Source: Candidatus Gastranaerophilales bacterium (GTDB lineage: Bacteria > Cyanobacteriota > Vampirovibrionia > Gastranaerophilales > Gastranaerophilaceae). Taken from it: a DNA stretch of 19,226 nt. Of the stretch, positions 7,581-15,366 are shown piece after piece. The position numbers and the translations under genes were made by a program. The stretch's first letter is position 1, and each line of letters starts with the position of its first letter. The notes under the pieces were generated by a model. That model was given only the letters and a program-made list of their open reading frames with translations. It ran no database searches and was not told where the DNA came from. Where the stretch lies: NCBI GenBank assembly GCA_947632315.1, contig CANROV010000021.1:1-19226 (forward strand), read 5' to 3'.

Positions 7581-8819
7581 ATGAATAAGTATATTTTAGA
7601 AAATGGAATAGAAGCAATAATAAAAAATAACAAAAACACACCCCGAACAGCTTTTTGTCTGTTTTTCAAGCTTAATAGAGATGAAGAAAAACCGGGATTG
7701 TATTTGTTATTAACAAGACTTTTACTACAAGGAACAAAAAACAGGACAGCGGAAGAATTGGCGAATGAACTTGATGAAAAAGCTCTGGATTTTACATTTG
7801 AAAAAAAAGCTGATTATATAAGATTTAAACTATTATTTTTAAATGAAGATGTACAAGAAACATTTGAAATATTAGAGGACATAATAGAAAATACAACATT
7901 CAATGATTATGAAAAAGAGAAAATAAAAATAAAAGGCGAGCTTGAATCAGATTTAGATTCAGCCAAAATACAAGCACAAGATGAGTACTACAGAACAATA
8001 TTTAAGAATCATCCATACGGAATCGGCAGAAAAGAAATTATAGAAGGAATAGAGAGAATAACAAAAGCTGATTTAATAAATGCATTTAACGAATTAAAAT
8101 ATAATCTGCAAAAGAATATATCAGTAATCGGGGATATAGATGAACAAATAATAACAGAATTAATGAATAAACGATTAAAATCGTTAAAGATAAATGAAAC
8201 ACTTGATTTAAGGATAGAATCAGCACCAATAGAGAAAGAAAGAGTTTCAATAATAGAGAAAGAAGATGCAAATCAAGCTCAAATATTTCAAGGCTGGTTA
8301 TTCCCGTCTATATTTTCGGAAGAATATCCGAGCATTATTCTTTTGAACACAATATTAGGCTCCTCAGGTCTTTCCTCAAGATTATTTTTAGAATTAAGAG
8401 AAAAACAAGGATTATGTTATAACGTAAGAAGTGTATATGAACCATATTTATTATCAGGAAATTTCTTTGTATACATAGGAACGGAGCCAAAGAATATAAA
8501 AACGTCATTAGAAGGATTTAAAAGGGAAATCAAGAAAATAATGACGGAAATAATAAGTGAGGAAGAGCTTGAGAATGCAAAAACCAATGCTATAGGGAAA
8601 CGCAGTTTTTATCAAGAAACAAACCTGCTTGAAGCATGTTTAAAAGGATACTATGAATTCTTAGGACTCGGCTTTGATTGGGAAGAGAAATTAATACAGA
8701 AAATAAAAGAAACAACAAAAGAAGATATTCTGTCGATTGCCGAGAAATATTTTTCAAAACCGAGTGCATTATGTATACTTGCCCCAAAGAAATATCTTGA
8801 AGCGTCAGGGTTGTTATAA
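7581..8819 (+). CDS. M16 family peptidase homologue, non-catalytic partner
   Basis: The 412-residue protein has the M16 fold but lacks the zinc site: where HxxEH is expected it reads LLTRLLLQGT (43-52). The C-terminal half keeps the substrate-binding signature SSGLSSRLFLELREKQGLCYNV, with the Arg and Tyr typical of the partner subunit. Its gene lies 12 bases after the catalytic one, preceded by an AAAAAGGG-type ribosome-binding site. The pairing suggests one zinc subunit and one substrate-binding subunit. Such soluble pairs are common in bacteria, and their substrates are mostly unknown. There is no signal peptide, so a cytoplasmic location is inferred. Confidence 0.88.
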   Translation: MNKYILENGIEAIIKNNKNTPRTAFCLFFKLNRDEEKPGLYLLLTRLLLQGTKNRTAEELANELDEKALDFTFEKKADYIRFKLLFLNEDVQETFEILEDIIENTTFNDYEKEKIKIKGELESDLDSAKIQAQDEYYRTIFKNHPYGIGRKEIIEGIERITKADLINAFNELKYNLQKNISVIGDIDEQIITELMNKRLKSLKINETLDLRIESAPIEKERVSIIEKEDANQAQIFQGWLFPSIFSEEYPSIILLNTILGSSGLSSRLFLELREKQGLCYNVRSVYEPYLLSGNFFVYIGTEPKNIKTSLEGFKREIKKIMTEIISEEELENAKTNAIGKRSFYQETNLLEACLKGYYEFLGLGFDWEEKLIQKIKETTKEDILSIAEKYFSKPSALCILAPKKYLEASGLL

Positions 8820-8824
8820 AGTTA

Positions 8825-8851
8825 TAAATTGTGATAAAATTTAACCGATAA
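8825..8851 (+). promoter_or_regulatory. Sigma-28-like promoter match before the long TPR gene
   Basis: TAAA (8825-8828), 15 bases, then ACCGATAA (8844-8851) differs by one base from the sigma-28 consensus TAAA-N15-GCCGATAA. A sigma-28 family gene lies in the same window. However, the -10 element abuts the annotated ATG at 8853, so transcription would begin inside the gene. Either the real start codon lies elsewhere or the match is accidental. A sigma-70-like alternative is TTGTTA (8811-8816) with GATAAA (8833-8838). Confidence 0.25.
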
Positions 8852-8852
8852 T

Positions 8853-10451
8853 ATGGAAAATGTCAAAACAAAAAAAATAAATATAGAAAAAGAAATAGAC
8901 AAGTTTAGAAAAAGCGGAAATATTCAAAAAGCAATAGAAACGTGTCAAAATGCTTTATCTGATGATGAAAACAATGCCAAATTGCATATAAAACTTGGAG
9001 ACCTTTATATGGAGCGGCATTTAGACATTCAAGAAATAAAGCAATATGCAGATGACGCAATAACTGAATATCAAAGGGCATTAGAATCTTGTGTTGATTC
9101 CGGAGAAATATATTTTAAAATAGCGATGGCATTTTATTATAAAAGAGAATTGGATAAATCAGTAAACTATTTTAAACTGGCATTGGAACATGATACAAAT
9201 CTATCGGAAGCAAATCTTATGCTAGCTCAAATATTTACCCAAAAAGGTGATTTTGTTGAAGCATTGGAATATGCAAAGCAGGCAATTAAAATAGCACCTT
9301 TTAGTTCATCGAGGGCATATTTTCTAATATATTGTATACAGACATTTACAAAAAAATCAAAGTGGTATAACAAATACGGAAATTTAATAGCATCATTTTT
9401 AACATTACCGTTTGATAAAGTGGGATTAATAGAATCGTTTAAAAAAATATCATATTTAAAATTATTTCCGATGTTATTAAAAACATCAATAAGGATATTT
9501 TTCAAAGGTTTTGATGAAAAAGTACTTGATACATACAGAGAAGCAATAGATAAAGCTCCCGGATATGTAGAATTATATGTAAATTTAGGGAAAATATATT
9601 ACGAATTAAAGCGTTATGATGATGCAATATGTGAATATAAAATGGCAATATGGCTGGATAGTTTAAATATAAGGGCATATTATTATTTATGCCAGTTATA
9701 TGACGAAAAAAGGGAGTATGAAAATGCCATTGAAGTATGCAAAAAGCTAATAGAATTACAACCATATATAGCGGAGTTTTATTGCCAGATGGGACAATAT
9801 TTATATTTAACAGGCGATATAGATGAAGCGATAGAATATTATCAAACGGCAGTAACAATTAATCCCAATCCAAAGTGGACAAGTGTTGTAGCTCAAACAT
9901 TAGGTTTTATATTCCAAGACAATATAAAGAATTTTGATGCTGCAATCAGTTCATATCAAAATGCATACAATTTAAATCCTGATGATATAGATATATATTT
10001 AAATTTAGGGAATGTATATTTTGAAAAAGGCTCATACGATAATGCACTAATAGTATACAAAAAAGCATTGGAGTCATCACCATATAATGCAAGACTTCAC
10101 TGTAATCTGGGATATTTATACTGGGGTAAAGGGAATATTGAAGAAGCGATAAAAGAATATGAAAAGGCAATAAAATACGATAATACATACGACATAGCCT
10201 ATAATAATCTTGGAGTAATATATCTTGATGATTTAGGGATGGTAAAAAAAGCGATAGAATTATTTGAGAAGGCAAAAAAATACAATCCTAATTATGCTCT
10301 TGCATATTATAATCTTGCAAGATCAATAGCCATAACCGGAGATAAAATAGAAGCAGCAAAATTATATCAAACAGCGATAGATATAAATACATTTACACAG
10401 GAACTTGATCCTCAGGAAATAAAAGAAAAAATAAATGATTTGTTTAATTAA
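8853..10451 (+). CDS. Large tetratricopeptide-repeat protein
   Basis: The 532-residue protein is built almost wholly of TPR helix pairs, which form a superhelical protein-binding surface. Roughly four repeats occupy residues 9-155, a less regular linker about 155-235, and seven or eight repeats 237-510. Clear examples are VELYVNLGKIYYELKRYDDA and YNNLGVIYLDDLGMVKKAIE. There is no signal peptide, no clear membrane helix and no attached enzymatic domain, so the partner is unknown. The ATG at 8853 lacks a recognisable Shine-Dalgarno sequence, and no in-frame alternative start lies nearby. The thioesterase gene follows 19 bases downstream and a second TPR protein after that, so these three may act together. 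Confidence 0.85.
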   Translation: MENVKTKKINIEKEIDKFRKSGNIQKAIETCQNALSDDENNAKLHIKLGDLYMERHLDIQEIKQYADDAITEYQRALESCVDSGEIYFKIAMAFYYKRELDKSVNYFKLALEHDTNLSEANLMLAQIFTQKGDFVEALEYAKQAIKIAPFSSSRAYFLIYCIQTFTKKSKWYNKYGNLIASFLTLPFDKVGLIESFKKISYLKLFPMLLKTSIRIFFKGFDEKVLDTYREAIDKAPGYVELYVNLGKIYYELKRYDDAICEYKMAIWLDSLNIRAYYYLCQLYDEKREYENAIEVCKKLIELQPYIAEFYCQMGQYLYLTGDIDEAIEYYQTAVTINPNPKWTSVVAQTLGFIFQDNIKNFDAAISSYQNAYNLNPDDIDIYLNLGNVYFEKGSYDNALIVYKKALESSPYNARLHCNLGYLYWGKGNIEEAIKEYEKAIKYDNTYDIAYNNLGVIYLDDLGMVKKAIELFEKAKKYNPNYALAYYNLARSIAITGDKIEAAKLYQTAIDINTFTQELDPQEIKEKINDLFN

Positions 10452-10470
10452 AAAAGAGGAGATAAAGTAA

Positions 10471-10881
10471 GTGGAATATAAACAAGAGATACGAATCTTA
10501 TACAGTGATACAGATTCATACGGAGTAGTATGGCACGGAGCATATACAAAATGGTTTGAAGCAGCAAGAGTAGAATTAGTAGAAATGCTTGGTTTCAAAT
10601 TATCGGATTTAGAGAAAAACAATATAATATTTCCTGTTGTAGAAATGAATATAAGATACAAATCATCAGCAAAAATGGATGAAAGAATAATAATAAAATC
10701 AAAGATAAAAGAAGTCAAACCGGTAAGTATTACGTTTGAACATAATGTATATGAAAAATCAACAGATAAATTAAGGGTAACAGCATTAACAACAATTGTG
10801 GCAGTAAATTCAGCTACAGGGAAAATGTACAGAAAAATGCCTGATGATTTATATAATAAATTTAACACTGCAAAAGAATAA
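10471..10881 (+). CDS. Hot-dog acyl-CoA thioesterase (YbgC/4HBT family)
   Basis: The 136-residue product is a single hot-dog domain that should hydrolyse short- or medium-chain acyl-CoA thioesters. The N-terminal signature is YSDTDSYGVVWHGAYTKWFE (11-30). D15 aligns with the catalytic aspartate of 4-hydroxybenzoyl-CoA thioesterase, and W21-H22 is in the usual place. The gene uses GTG as start, chosen because AGAGGAGA (10455-10462) lies eight bases upstream. YbgC in Proteobacteria sits beside tol-pal genes; here it is flanked by two TPR genes and no Tol component. The physiological substrate is unknown. Confidence 0.83.
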   Translation: MEYKQEIRILYSDTDSYGVVWHGAYTKWFEAARVELVEMLGFKLSDLEKNNIIFPVVEMNIRYKSSAKMDERIIIKSKIKEVKPVSITFEHNVYEKSTDKLRVTALTTIVAVNSATGKMYRKMPDDLYNKFNTAKE

Positions 10882-10913
10882 AATAAACAGATGTATATCA
10901 ATCTAAAGATTAT

Positions 10914-10929
10914 AAAAGATTAATCTTTT
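10914..10929. repeat. 16-bp perfect palindrome in the thioesterase-TPR gap
   Basis: AAAAGATTAATCTTTT is a perfect palindrome in the 109-bp gap 10882-10990, and AAAGATTA also occurs once just upstream (10905-10912). With no loop and no following T-run it is a poor terminator. An operator for a dimeric regulator is possible. No convincing -35/-10 pair was found in this gap. Confidence 0.35.
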
Positions 10930-10990
10930 GATTATAGTTCTTCCCCGAATAATTCCATAAAATAAAAATGGAGTAAAAGGGGATATAATT

Positions 10991-11710
10991 TTGGGGATAC
11001 AAATAAATACATCCGAAATATATTTAGAACGAGCAGAAGAATTACGAAAATTAAAGAATTATAATGAATCACTAAAAAATTATCTGTTAGCGATATTAAC
11101 AGACAGGCAAAAAGTATCGGCATATATAGGTGCAGCCTATATATATAAAGACATGCAAAGATATGACAAAGCAATAAAATATTTAAAACAAGCGGAAGAA
11201 ATAGAACCGAATAACGGAATAATCCAAAAAGACTTAGCTATGTTAGCAATAATAGAAGGAAATTTTGAGATTTCCGTAAATCATTTAATAAAATCTATTG
11301 CTATAGAGCCAAATAATCCCGACATTCAAATGCAATTAGCCCTTGTTCATGAAATGATAGAAGAAGAAGAAATGGCATTAATGATTTATCAAAAAATTAT
11401 AGAAACGAATCCTGAATATATAAGGGCATATATTCAAAAAGCGACATTATATATGTACTTAAATGATTATCTAAATGCGGCAAAACTTTTCAAAAAGATA
11501 ATTCAAATAAATCCTGAATATAACAGAGCCATACTGGCATTAGGAATATGTTATGAAAAAATGAATAATATTTCGGGAGCAAAGAGATTTTATAAGAAGT
11601 ATTTAGACAAGAATCCGCTTGAATGCGAATACTTTGATTTAAAATACAGATTAAAAGAATTAAAGAAAAAATCCGAAAAGAAAGAGAATAATTTAAAAAT
11701 AGTAAATTGA
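10991..11710 (+). CDS. Tetratricopeptide-repeat protein, 239 residues
   Basis: This product has about five to six TPR units covering most of its length, for example YIGAAYIYKDMQRYDKAIKY and AILALGICYEKMNNISGAKR. A Lys-rich charged tail ends the protein. It is likely a soluble scaffold. The start is TTG at 10991, supported by AAAAGGGG (10975-10982) eight bases upstream; the only nearby ATG (10969) is followed at once by a stop. It shares domain type but no obvious close identity with the larger TPR protein upstream. Its role is unknown. Confidence 0.82.
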   Translation: MGIQINTSEIYLERAEELRKLKNYNESLKNYLLAILTDRQKVSAYIGAAYIYKDMQRYDKAIKYLKQAEEIEPNNGIIQKDLAMLAIIEGNFEISVNHLIKSIAIEPNNPDIQMQLALVHEMIEEEEMALMIYQKIIETNPEYIRAYIQKATLYMYLNDYLNAAKLFKKIIQINPEYNRAILALGICYEKMNNISGAKRFYKKYLDKNPLECEYFDLKYRLKELKKKSEKKENNLKIVN

Positions 11711-11753
11711 AAAAATAAATTATTTTTGATAAACTTCAAAAGAGAAATTTATT

Positions 11754-12701
11754 ATGAACGAGAAACTGGATATAATAACAATAGGTGAAAGTTTAATAGA
11801 ACTTTCAACGAGTGAAAATCTGACAACAGCAAAGAGCCTGGATAAATATTACGGAGGTGACAGTTTAACAACTGCAATTTCAGCATTAAGGCTAGGTTCA
11901 AAAGTAGGGTTTATATCAAGAATAGGGATGGATTGTTTTAAAGATTATCTTCTTGAGAGCTGGCAGGAAGAAGGGCTGGATATATCGCATGTAAAGCCCG
12001 TACAAGGTATAAACGGACTATACATAGTATCAGCGGGAGAAAATTGCGGAATAAAAGAATTTTCATTTTACCGTAAAAAGACAGCCGCAACAAAACTTTC
12101 AATAGAAGATATTTCAACGGATTATATACAAAATTCCTCCCTTGTATATGCAACAGGAGTAACACAATCATTATCCATATCAGCAAGGGAAGCAGTAAAA
12201 GAAGCTTTTAAAACGGCAAAAGAAAATAATGTTTTAACTGCATATGATCCTAATTATACATCATTAATTTGGTCGGAAGATGAAGCAAAAGAAGCATTTG
12301 AAGAAGTTGTTGAGTTGCTTGATATAATATTCTTAAATGTTAAATATGATTCTAAAGTAATAATTGATTCCGACTCTATTGATAACACAATAAAATACTT
12401 ATGGGATAAAGGTATTTCAACCGTTATAATAAAAACATCCGTTGAAAAAGGATATTATGTAGGTTACCGAGGGAAAATAGAGTTTATAAAATACATAAAT
12501 GAAACGGTAGTTGATGATACGGGAGCAGGCGATACATTTAACGGCGGAGTTTTGCACGGAATAACATCAGGCATGACACCATTTAAGGCCGCAGCATTAG
12601 GAGCCGTTGCAGCAGGTATACAAGTTAATAAATTTGGCGCCATAAAATCAACACCAAACAAAGAGGAAGTATATAAAATATTTAAAGGTCAAGATGACTA
12701 A
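11754..12701 (+). CDS. PfkB-family sugar kinase, 2-keto-3-deoxygluconate kinase-like
   Basis: This ribokinase-fold enzyme of 315 residues has IITIGESLIEL (7-17), GGDSLTTAISALRLG (34-48), YDPNYTSLIW (164-173) and the anion-hole/catalytic motif DTGAGDTFNGG (255-265) with D260 as base. GGDSLTTA in place of the usual GGAPANVA, NGLYIVSA, EFSFYRKKTAA and the closing 'NKFGAI' correspond to E. coli KdgK. Phosphorylation of 2-keto-3-deoxygluconate is therefore the best guess, feeding pyruvate and glyceraldehyde 3-phosphate through an aldolase not seen here. The gene overlaps csaB by eight bases, so the two are cotranscribed. Other keto-acid sugars, including those in surface polysaccharides, are possible substrates. 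Confidence 0.83.
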   Translation: MNEKLDIITIGESLIELSTSENLTTAKSLDKYYGGDSLTTAISALRLGSKVGFISRIGMDCFKDYLLESWQEEGLDISHVKPVQGINGLYIVSAGENCGIKEFSFYRKKTAATKLSIEDISTDYIQNSSLVYATGVTQSLSISAREAVKEAFKTAKENNVLTAYDPNYTSLIWSEDEAKEAFEEVVELLDIIFLNVKYDSKVIIDSDSIDNTIKYLWDKGISTVIIKTSVEKGYYVGYRGKIEFIKYINETVVDDTGAGDTFNGGVLHGITSGMTPFKAAALGAVAAGIQVNKFGAIKSTPNKEEVYKIFKGQDD

Positions 12702-13719
12702 GAAAATATGCATATCGGGATATTACGGGTTTGATAATTTCGGTGACGAAACTATATTAAAAATACTAACCGATAATTTAAAAACCATTAATCCTGTTCC
12801 TGAAATTACCGTATTTTCCTCATCTCCCGAAAAAACATCACAAGCTTTAGGAATAAAAAGTGTAAATTCATTTAAAATAAAAGAAGTAATTAAAGCAATA
12901 AAATCAAGTGATTGTTTAATATCAGGCGGCGGAAGTCTATTGCAGGATGCAACAAGCATAAAAAGTTTAATATATTATCTGTTTATAATAATAACAGCAC
13001 AATTATTCAGGAAAAAAACAATAATATTTGCCCAGGGACTGGGGCCAATAAGTAATATTTTTTTTGCTAAAGCAACATATTTTGTATTAAAACATTGTAG
13101 TTATATAACTATAAGAGATGAAAAAAGTTATAATTTATTAAAATCAAACAAAATTGAAGCAAAAATATGTTCAGATCCGGTTTGGAATATTGAAAAAACG
13201 AATAGTGAAAAGACAAAAGCAATCGGAATACAACTAAGACAATATAAAACATTAACAAATGAATTCATGCAAAATTTAGCATATACTACAGCTAAATATT
13301 ATTCTGATAAAGAGATATGGTTATTATCACTTCAAAACACAAAGGATATAAGTGTATGCAAAGAATTGAAAGAAAAAATATTAAAAATAAATTCCAATAT
13401 AAATATCAAAATAATTGAAAATACGGATAATAACAAAGTAATTACAGATATATCAAAGTTAGATAAACTGATAGCTATGCGATATCATGCCTGCGTAATA
13501 GCCATAAAAAACGGAGTAAATCTTTTACCTATAGATTATGATATAAAAGTAAAAAAGCTGGCAGAAGATTTTAATCTTGAAACAATTGAGTTAACAACAG
13601 ATGCAGAAAATTTGAATAAAACAATATTTAAATTTAATAAAACAAACCAAGAATATGATATAAATAAAATTAATGAATTAAAATATTCATTTAAAGAATT
13701 AAAAGAAGAGATAAATTAA
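12694..13719 (+). CDS. csaB: Polysaccharide pyruvyl transferase, CsaB type
   Basis: CsaB adds pyruvyl ketals from phosphoenolpyruvate to wall or surface polysaccharide, which in many bacteria creates the binding site for SLH-domain surface proteins. The 341-residue product has the family motifs ISGYYGFDNFGDETIL (7-22), LISGGGSLLQDATS (75-88) with the YYL segment after it, AQGLGPI (113-119) and a second-domain MRYHACVIAIKNGV. Length is typical. There is no signal peptide and the enzyme is expected to be cytoplasmic. Its start lies inside the preceding kinase gene, implying translational coupling. The 3' end overlaps the convergent sigma factor gene by four bases. Confidence 0.87.
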   Translation: MTKKICISGYYGFDNFGDETILKILTDNLKTINPVPEITVFSSSPEKTSQALGIKSVNSFKIKEVIKAIKSSDCLISGGGSLLQDATSIKSLIYYLFIIITAQLFRKKTIIFAQGLGPISNIFFAKATYFVLKHCSYITIRDEKSYNLLKSNKIEAKICSDPVWNIEKTNSEKTKAIGIQLRQYKTLTNEFMQNLAYTTAKYYSDKEIWLLSLQNTKDISVCKELKEKILKINSNINIKIIENTDNNKVITDISKLDKLIAMRYHACVIAIKNGVNLLPIDYDIKVKKLAEDFNLETIELTTDAENLNKTIFKFNKTNQEYDINKINELKYSFKELKEEIN

Positions 13720-14537
13720 TGTTTAAGTTTTAATTTATCATTTTTATTAGAATTAAGAATATTTCTTAATTTCATAATAGCCTGAGCGTGGATTTGGCAA
13801 ACTCTTGATTCAGAGACCTCAATACTTTCGCCGATTTCTTTCAAGGTCATATTTTCGTGATAGTAAAGAACCATAACCATTCTTTCACGTTCAGGAAGTT
13901 TTTTAAGAGCAGATTCAAGCTCATTTTTAACATCTTTTTCTTCAAGTTTTTCTAAAGGACTAACGGAATTAGTATCTTCAATAGTATCAATAAGTTCAAT
14001 ACTTTCATCACCCGAAAATTTTTTATCATATATTGAGCTGATAGTAGTATCTTCAGAGAGAATAGAATTAACTTTTTCTTTTTCAATTCCCAAGAACTCA
14101 GCGATTTCGGCATTATTAGGAGTACGTCCCAGTTGTTGTTTAAGTTTTTCGGCTGCTTGTTTAATATCCTTAATTTTTTTTCTGGTACTTCTGGGCATCC
14201 AATCTTGAGAGCGAATTTTATCAATAATAGTACCTCTAATTCTCATGATTGCATATGTTTCAAAATGCGCACCTTTTTCAGGCGAATATTTTTCAATAGC
14301 ATCAATTAAACCTTCAACACCAAAACTTGTAATATCTTCAAAAGAATAATTTGGCGGGAGATTTAATTTTATTCTGCCGATAACATATTTGGTCAAATAA
14401 ATATATTGTACTATTAATATATCTCTTAATTTTTTGTTCGACTTATCTTTCAAATACATAGCCCAAAGGTTTTCAAGCTCACTATCCGTAAGCCTTTTAA
14501 TTTTAGAGTATGCATTATTTTCTTTATTTTCACTCAT
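13716..14537 (-). CDS. RNA polymerase sigma factor, sigma-28 (FliA/WhiG/SigF) family
   Basis: The 273-residue alternative sigma factor has region 2 (LIVQYIYLTKYVIGRI, FEDITSFGVEGLIDAIEKY, HFETYAIMRIRGTIID), then RSQDWMPRSTRKKIKDI (109-125), diagnostic of the FliA/WhiG group. Region 3 contains LGRTPNNAEIAEFLG (136-150). Region 4 contains LPERERMVMVLYYHENMTLK and the helix-turn-helix IEVSESRVCQIHAQAIMKL. In other bacteria the group controls flagella, sporulation-like development or pilus motility. No flagellar gene and no anti-sigma factor gene is nearby. No Shine-Dalgarno sequence is evident. The upstream gap holds a perfect inverted repeat. The regulon is unknown. Confidence 0.9.
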   Translation of the reverse strand: MSENKENNAYSKIKRLTDSELENLWAMYLKDKSNKKLRDILIVQYIYLTKYVIGRIKLNLPPNYSFEDITSFGVEGLIDAIEKYSPEKGAHFETYAIMRIRGTIIDKIRSQDWMPRSTRKKIKDIKQAAEKLKQQLGRTPNNAEIAEFLGIEKEKVNSILSEDTTISSIYDKKFSGDESIELIDTIEDTNSVSPLEKLEEKDVKNELESALKKLPERERMVMVLYYHENMTLKEIGESIEVSESRVCQIHAQAIMKLRNILNSNKNDKLKLKH

Positions 14538-14554
14538 TATTTTACATATAATTA

Positions 14555-14580
14555 CTGAATACTAATATAATTGTATTCAG
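14555..14580. promoter_or_regulatory. Inverted repeat upstream of the sigma factor gene (candidate operator)
   Basis: CTGAATAC, ten bases, then GTATTCAG form a perfect 8-bp inverted repeat in the 87-bp gap before the sigma gene. The spacer contains a -10-like TATATT (minus strand) or TATAAT (plus strand). There is no T-run on the minus strand, so it is not a typical terminator. Placement and symmetry suggest a regulator-binding site. Confidence 0.4.
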
Positions 14581-14624
14581 ATAGTATAATTATCAAATCA
14601 TATATATATATGAAGTTTAAAAAA

Positions 14625-15209
14625 TTATTTATTGATTAATATAGGCATTTGATTAATTTTTTTTTGCCAAATATCAGAATTATCAACAATAAGAGAAAAA
14701 GCCTCACCGAACATATCTTTTTCATATTGACTTTGTTCGGGCTGAGTAATGAACCCGGTATTTACCAATACTTTTTTTGCCATACTTTTAAATAAAACAG
14801 GCATTAATAAATTAATATTAACTTCTTTTTTTGTAGTATTATATAAAGCTTTTTCAACAGCCACCTGAAGTAAAAACATCATAATTTGATTGAAGAAAGA
14901 AAAAGTTTTAACATCTAAATTAATAATATAAACACTATCTTTATAAACTTTCAAATCAAGATTAGCCAATAATTTATCGTTATTTGTTTTAATTGAATAT
15001 TTTTCAATATTATTTTTAAAAGAAAACTTTCGCCAAATATTTATATCCAAACCGGATTGTTTAAAGAAAAAACTTTTTCTGTACAAAGAAAGCTCTTTTA
15101 TTTTTTCCCATTGAGGGAAAAATGAATTTTCATTAATAATATTATTAAGTGATAAATCAACTTTTTTAGAAAGTTCTTGTTTTTTCGGTTTTATTGTCAT
15201 ACTTATCAT
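14625..15209 (-). CDS. Putative GNAT-like protein, 194 residues
   Basis: No firm family is recognised. The central and C-terminal part resembles a GNAT acetyltransferase fold. A strand VYIINLDVKTFSFFN is followed by the helix QIMMFLLQVAVEKALYNT, a strand EVNINLLMP, and the closing helix-turn MAKKVLVNTGFITQPEQSQ with YEKDMFGEAFSL. The canonical Arg/Gln-x-x-Gly-x-Gly/Ala acetyl-CoA loop is not visible, so activity is doubtful. The N-terminal 60 residues are basic. Starts at 15209 and 15200 are both possible; neither has a strong ribosome-binding site. It precedes the sigma factor gene on the same strand by 87 bases and may regulate or be co-expressed with it. Confidence 0.6.
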   Translation of the reverse strand: MISMTIKPKKQELSKKVDLSLNNIINENSFFPQWEKIKELSLYRKSFFFKQSGLDINIWRKFSFKNNIEKYSIKTNNDKLLANLDLKVYKDSVYIINLDVKTFSFFNQIMMFLLQVAVEKALYNTTKKEVNINLLMPVLFKSMAKKVLVNTGFITQPEQSQYEKDMFGEAFSLIVDNSDIWQKKINQMPILINK

Positions 15210-15266
15210 ATATACCCAAAATCTCCACGAAAGAGAATATTATATTTTTACCTTTCATCTCTGATT

Positions 15267-15275
15267 TTACAGTAA
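15267..15275. promoter_or_regulatory. TTACAGTAA site, copy 1
   Basis: The 9-bp palindromic word TTACAGTAA occurs here and again at 15341-15349 in the 157-bp gap upstream of the GNAT-like gene. A weak minus-strand promoter (TTGTAT, 16 bases, TATATA) lies between the two copies. Paired identical palindromes flanking a promoter would suit a repressor or activator, but no such regulator is known here. Confidence 0.25.
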
Positions 15276-15340
15276 CTAACTGTATATAACAAATCAGCTT
15301 ATTTATACAATTAATATTTTAACTCAAAATTTATAAAAGG

Positions 15341-15349
15341 TTACAGTAA
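15341..15349. promoter_or_regulatory. TTACAGTAA site, copy 2
   Basis: This is the second exact copy of the TTACAGTAA palindrome, 74 bases from the first, lying just beyond the stop of the radical SAM gene and upstream of the weak promoter of the GNAT-like gene. Confidence 0.25.
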
Positions 15350-15366
15350 ATTAAGAATGATTAACA

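Noticed and set aside
12464..12661. Open minus-strand frames opposite the PfkB kinase and other genes
   Set aside because: They lie antisense to strongly conserved genes, lack ribosome-binding sites and resemble no protein family; they are shadows of the true coding frames.
12769..12776. ACCGATAA within csaB, resembling a sigma-28 -10 element
   Set aside because: It is inside coding sequence and lacks the TAAA element 15 bases upstream.
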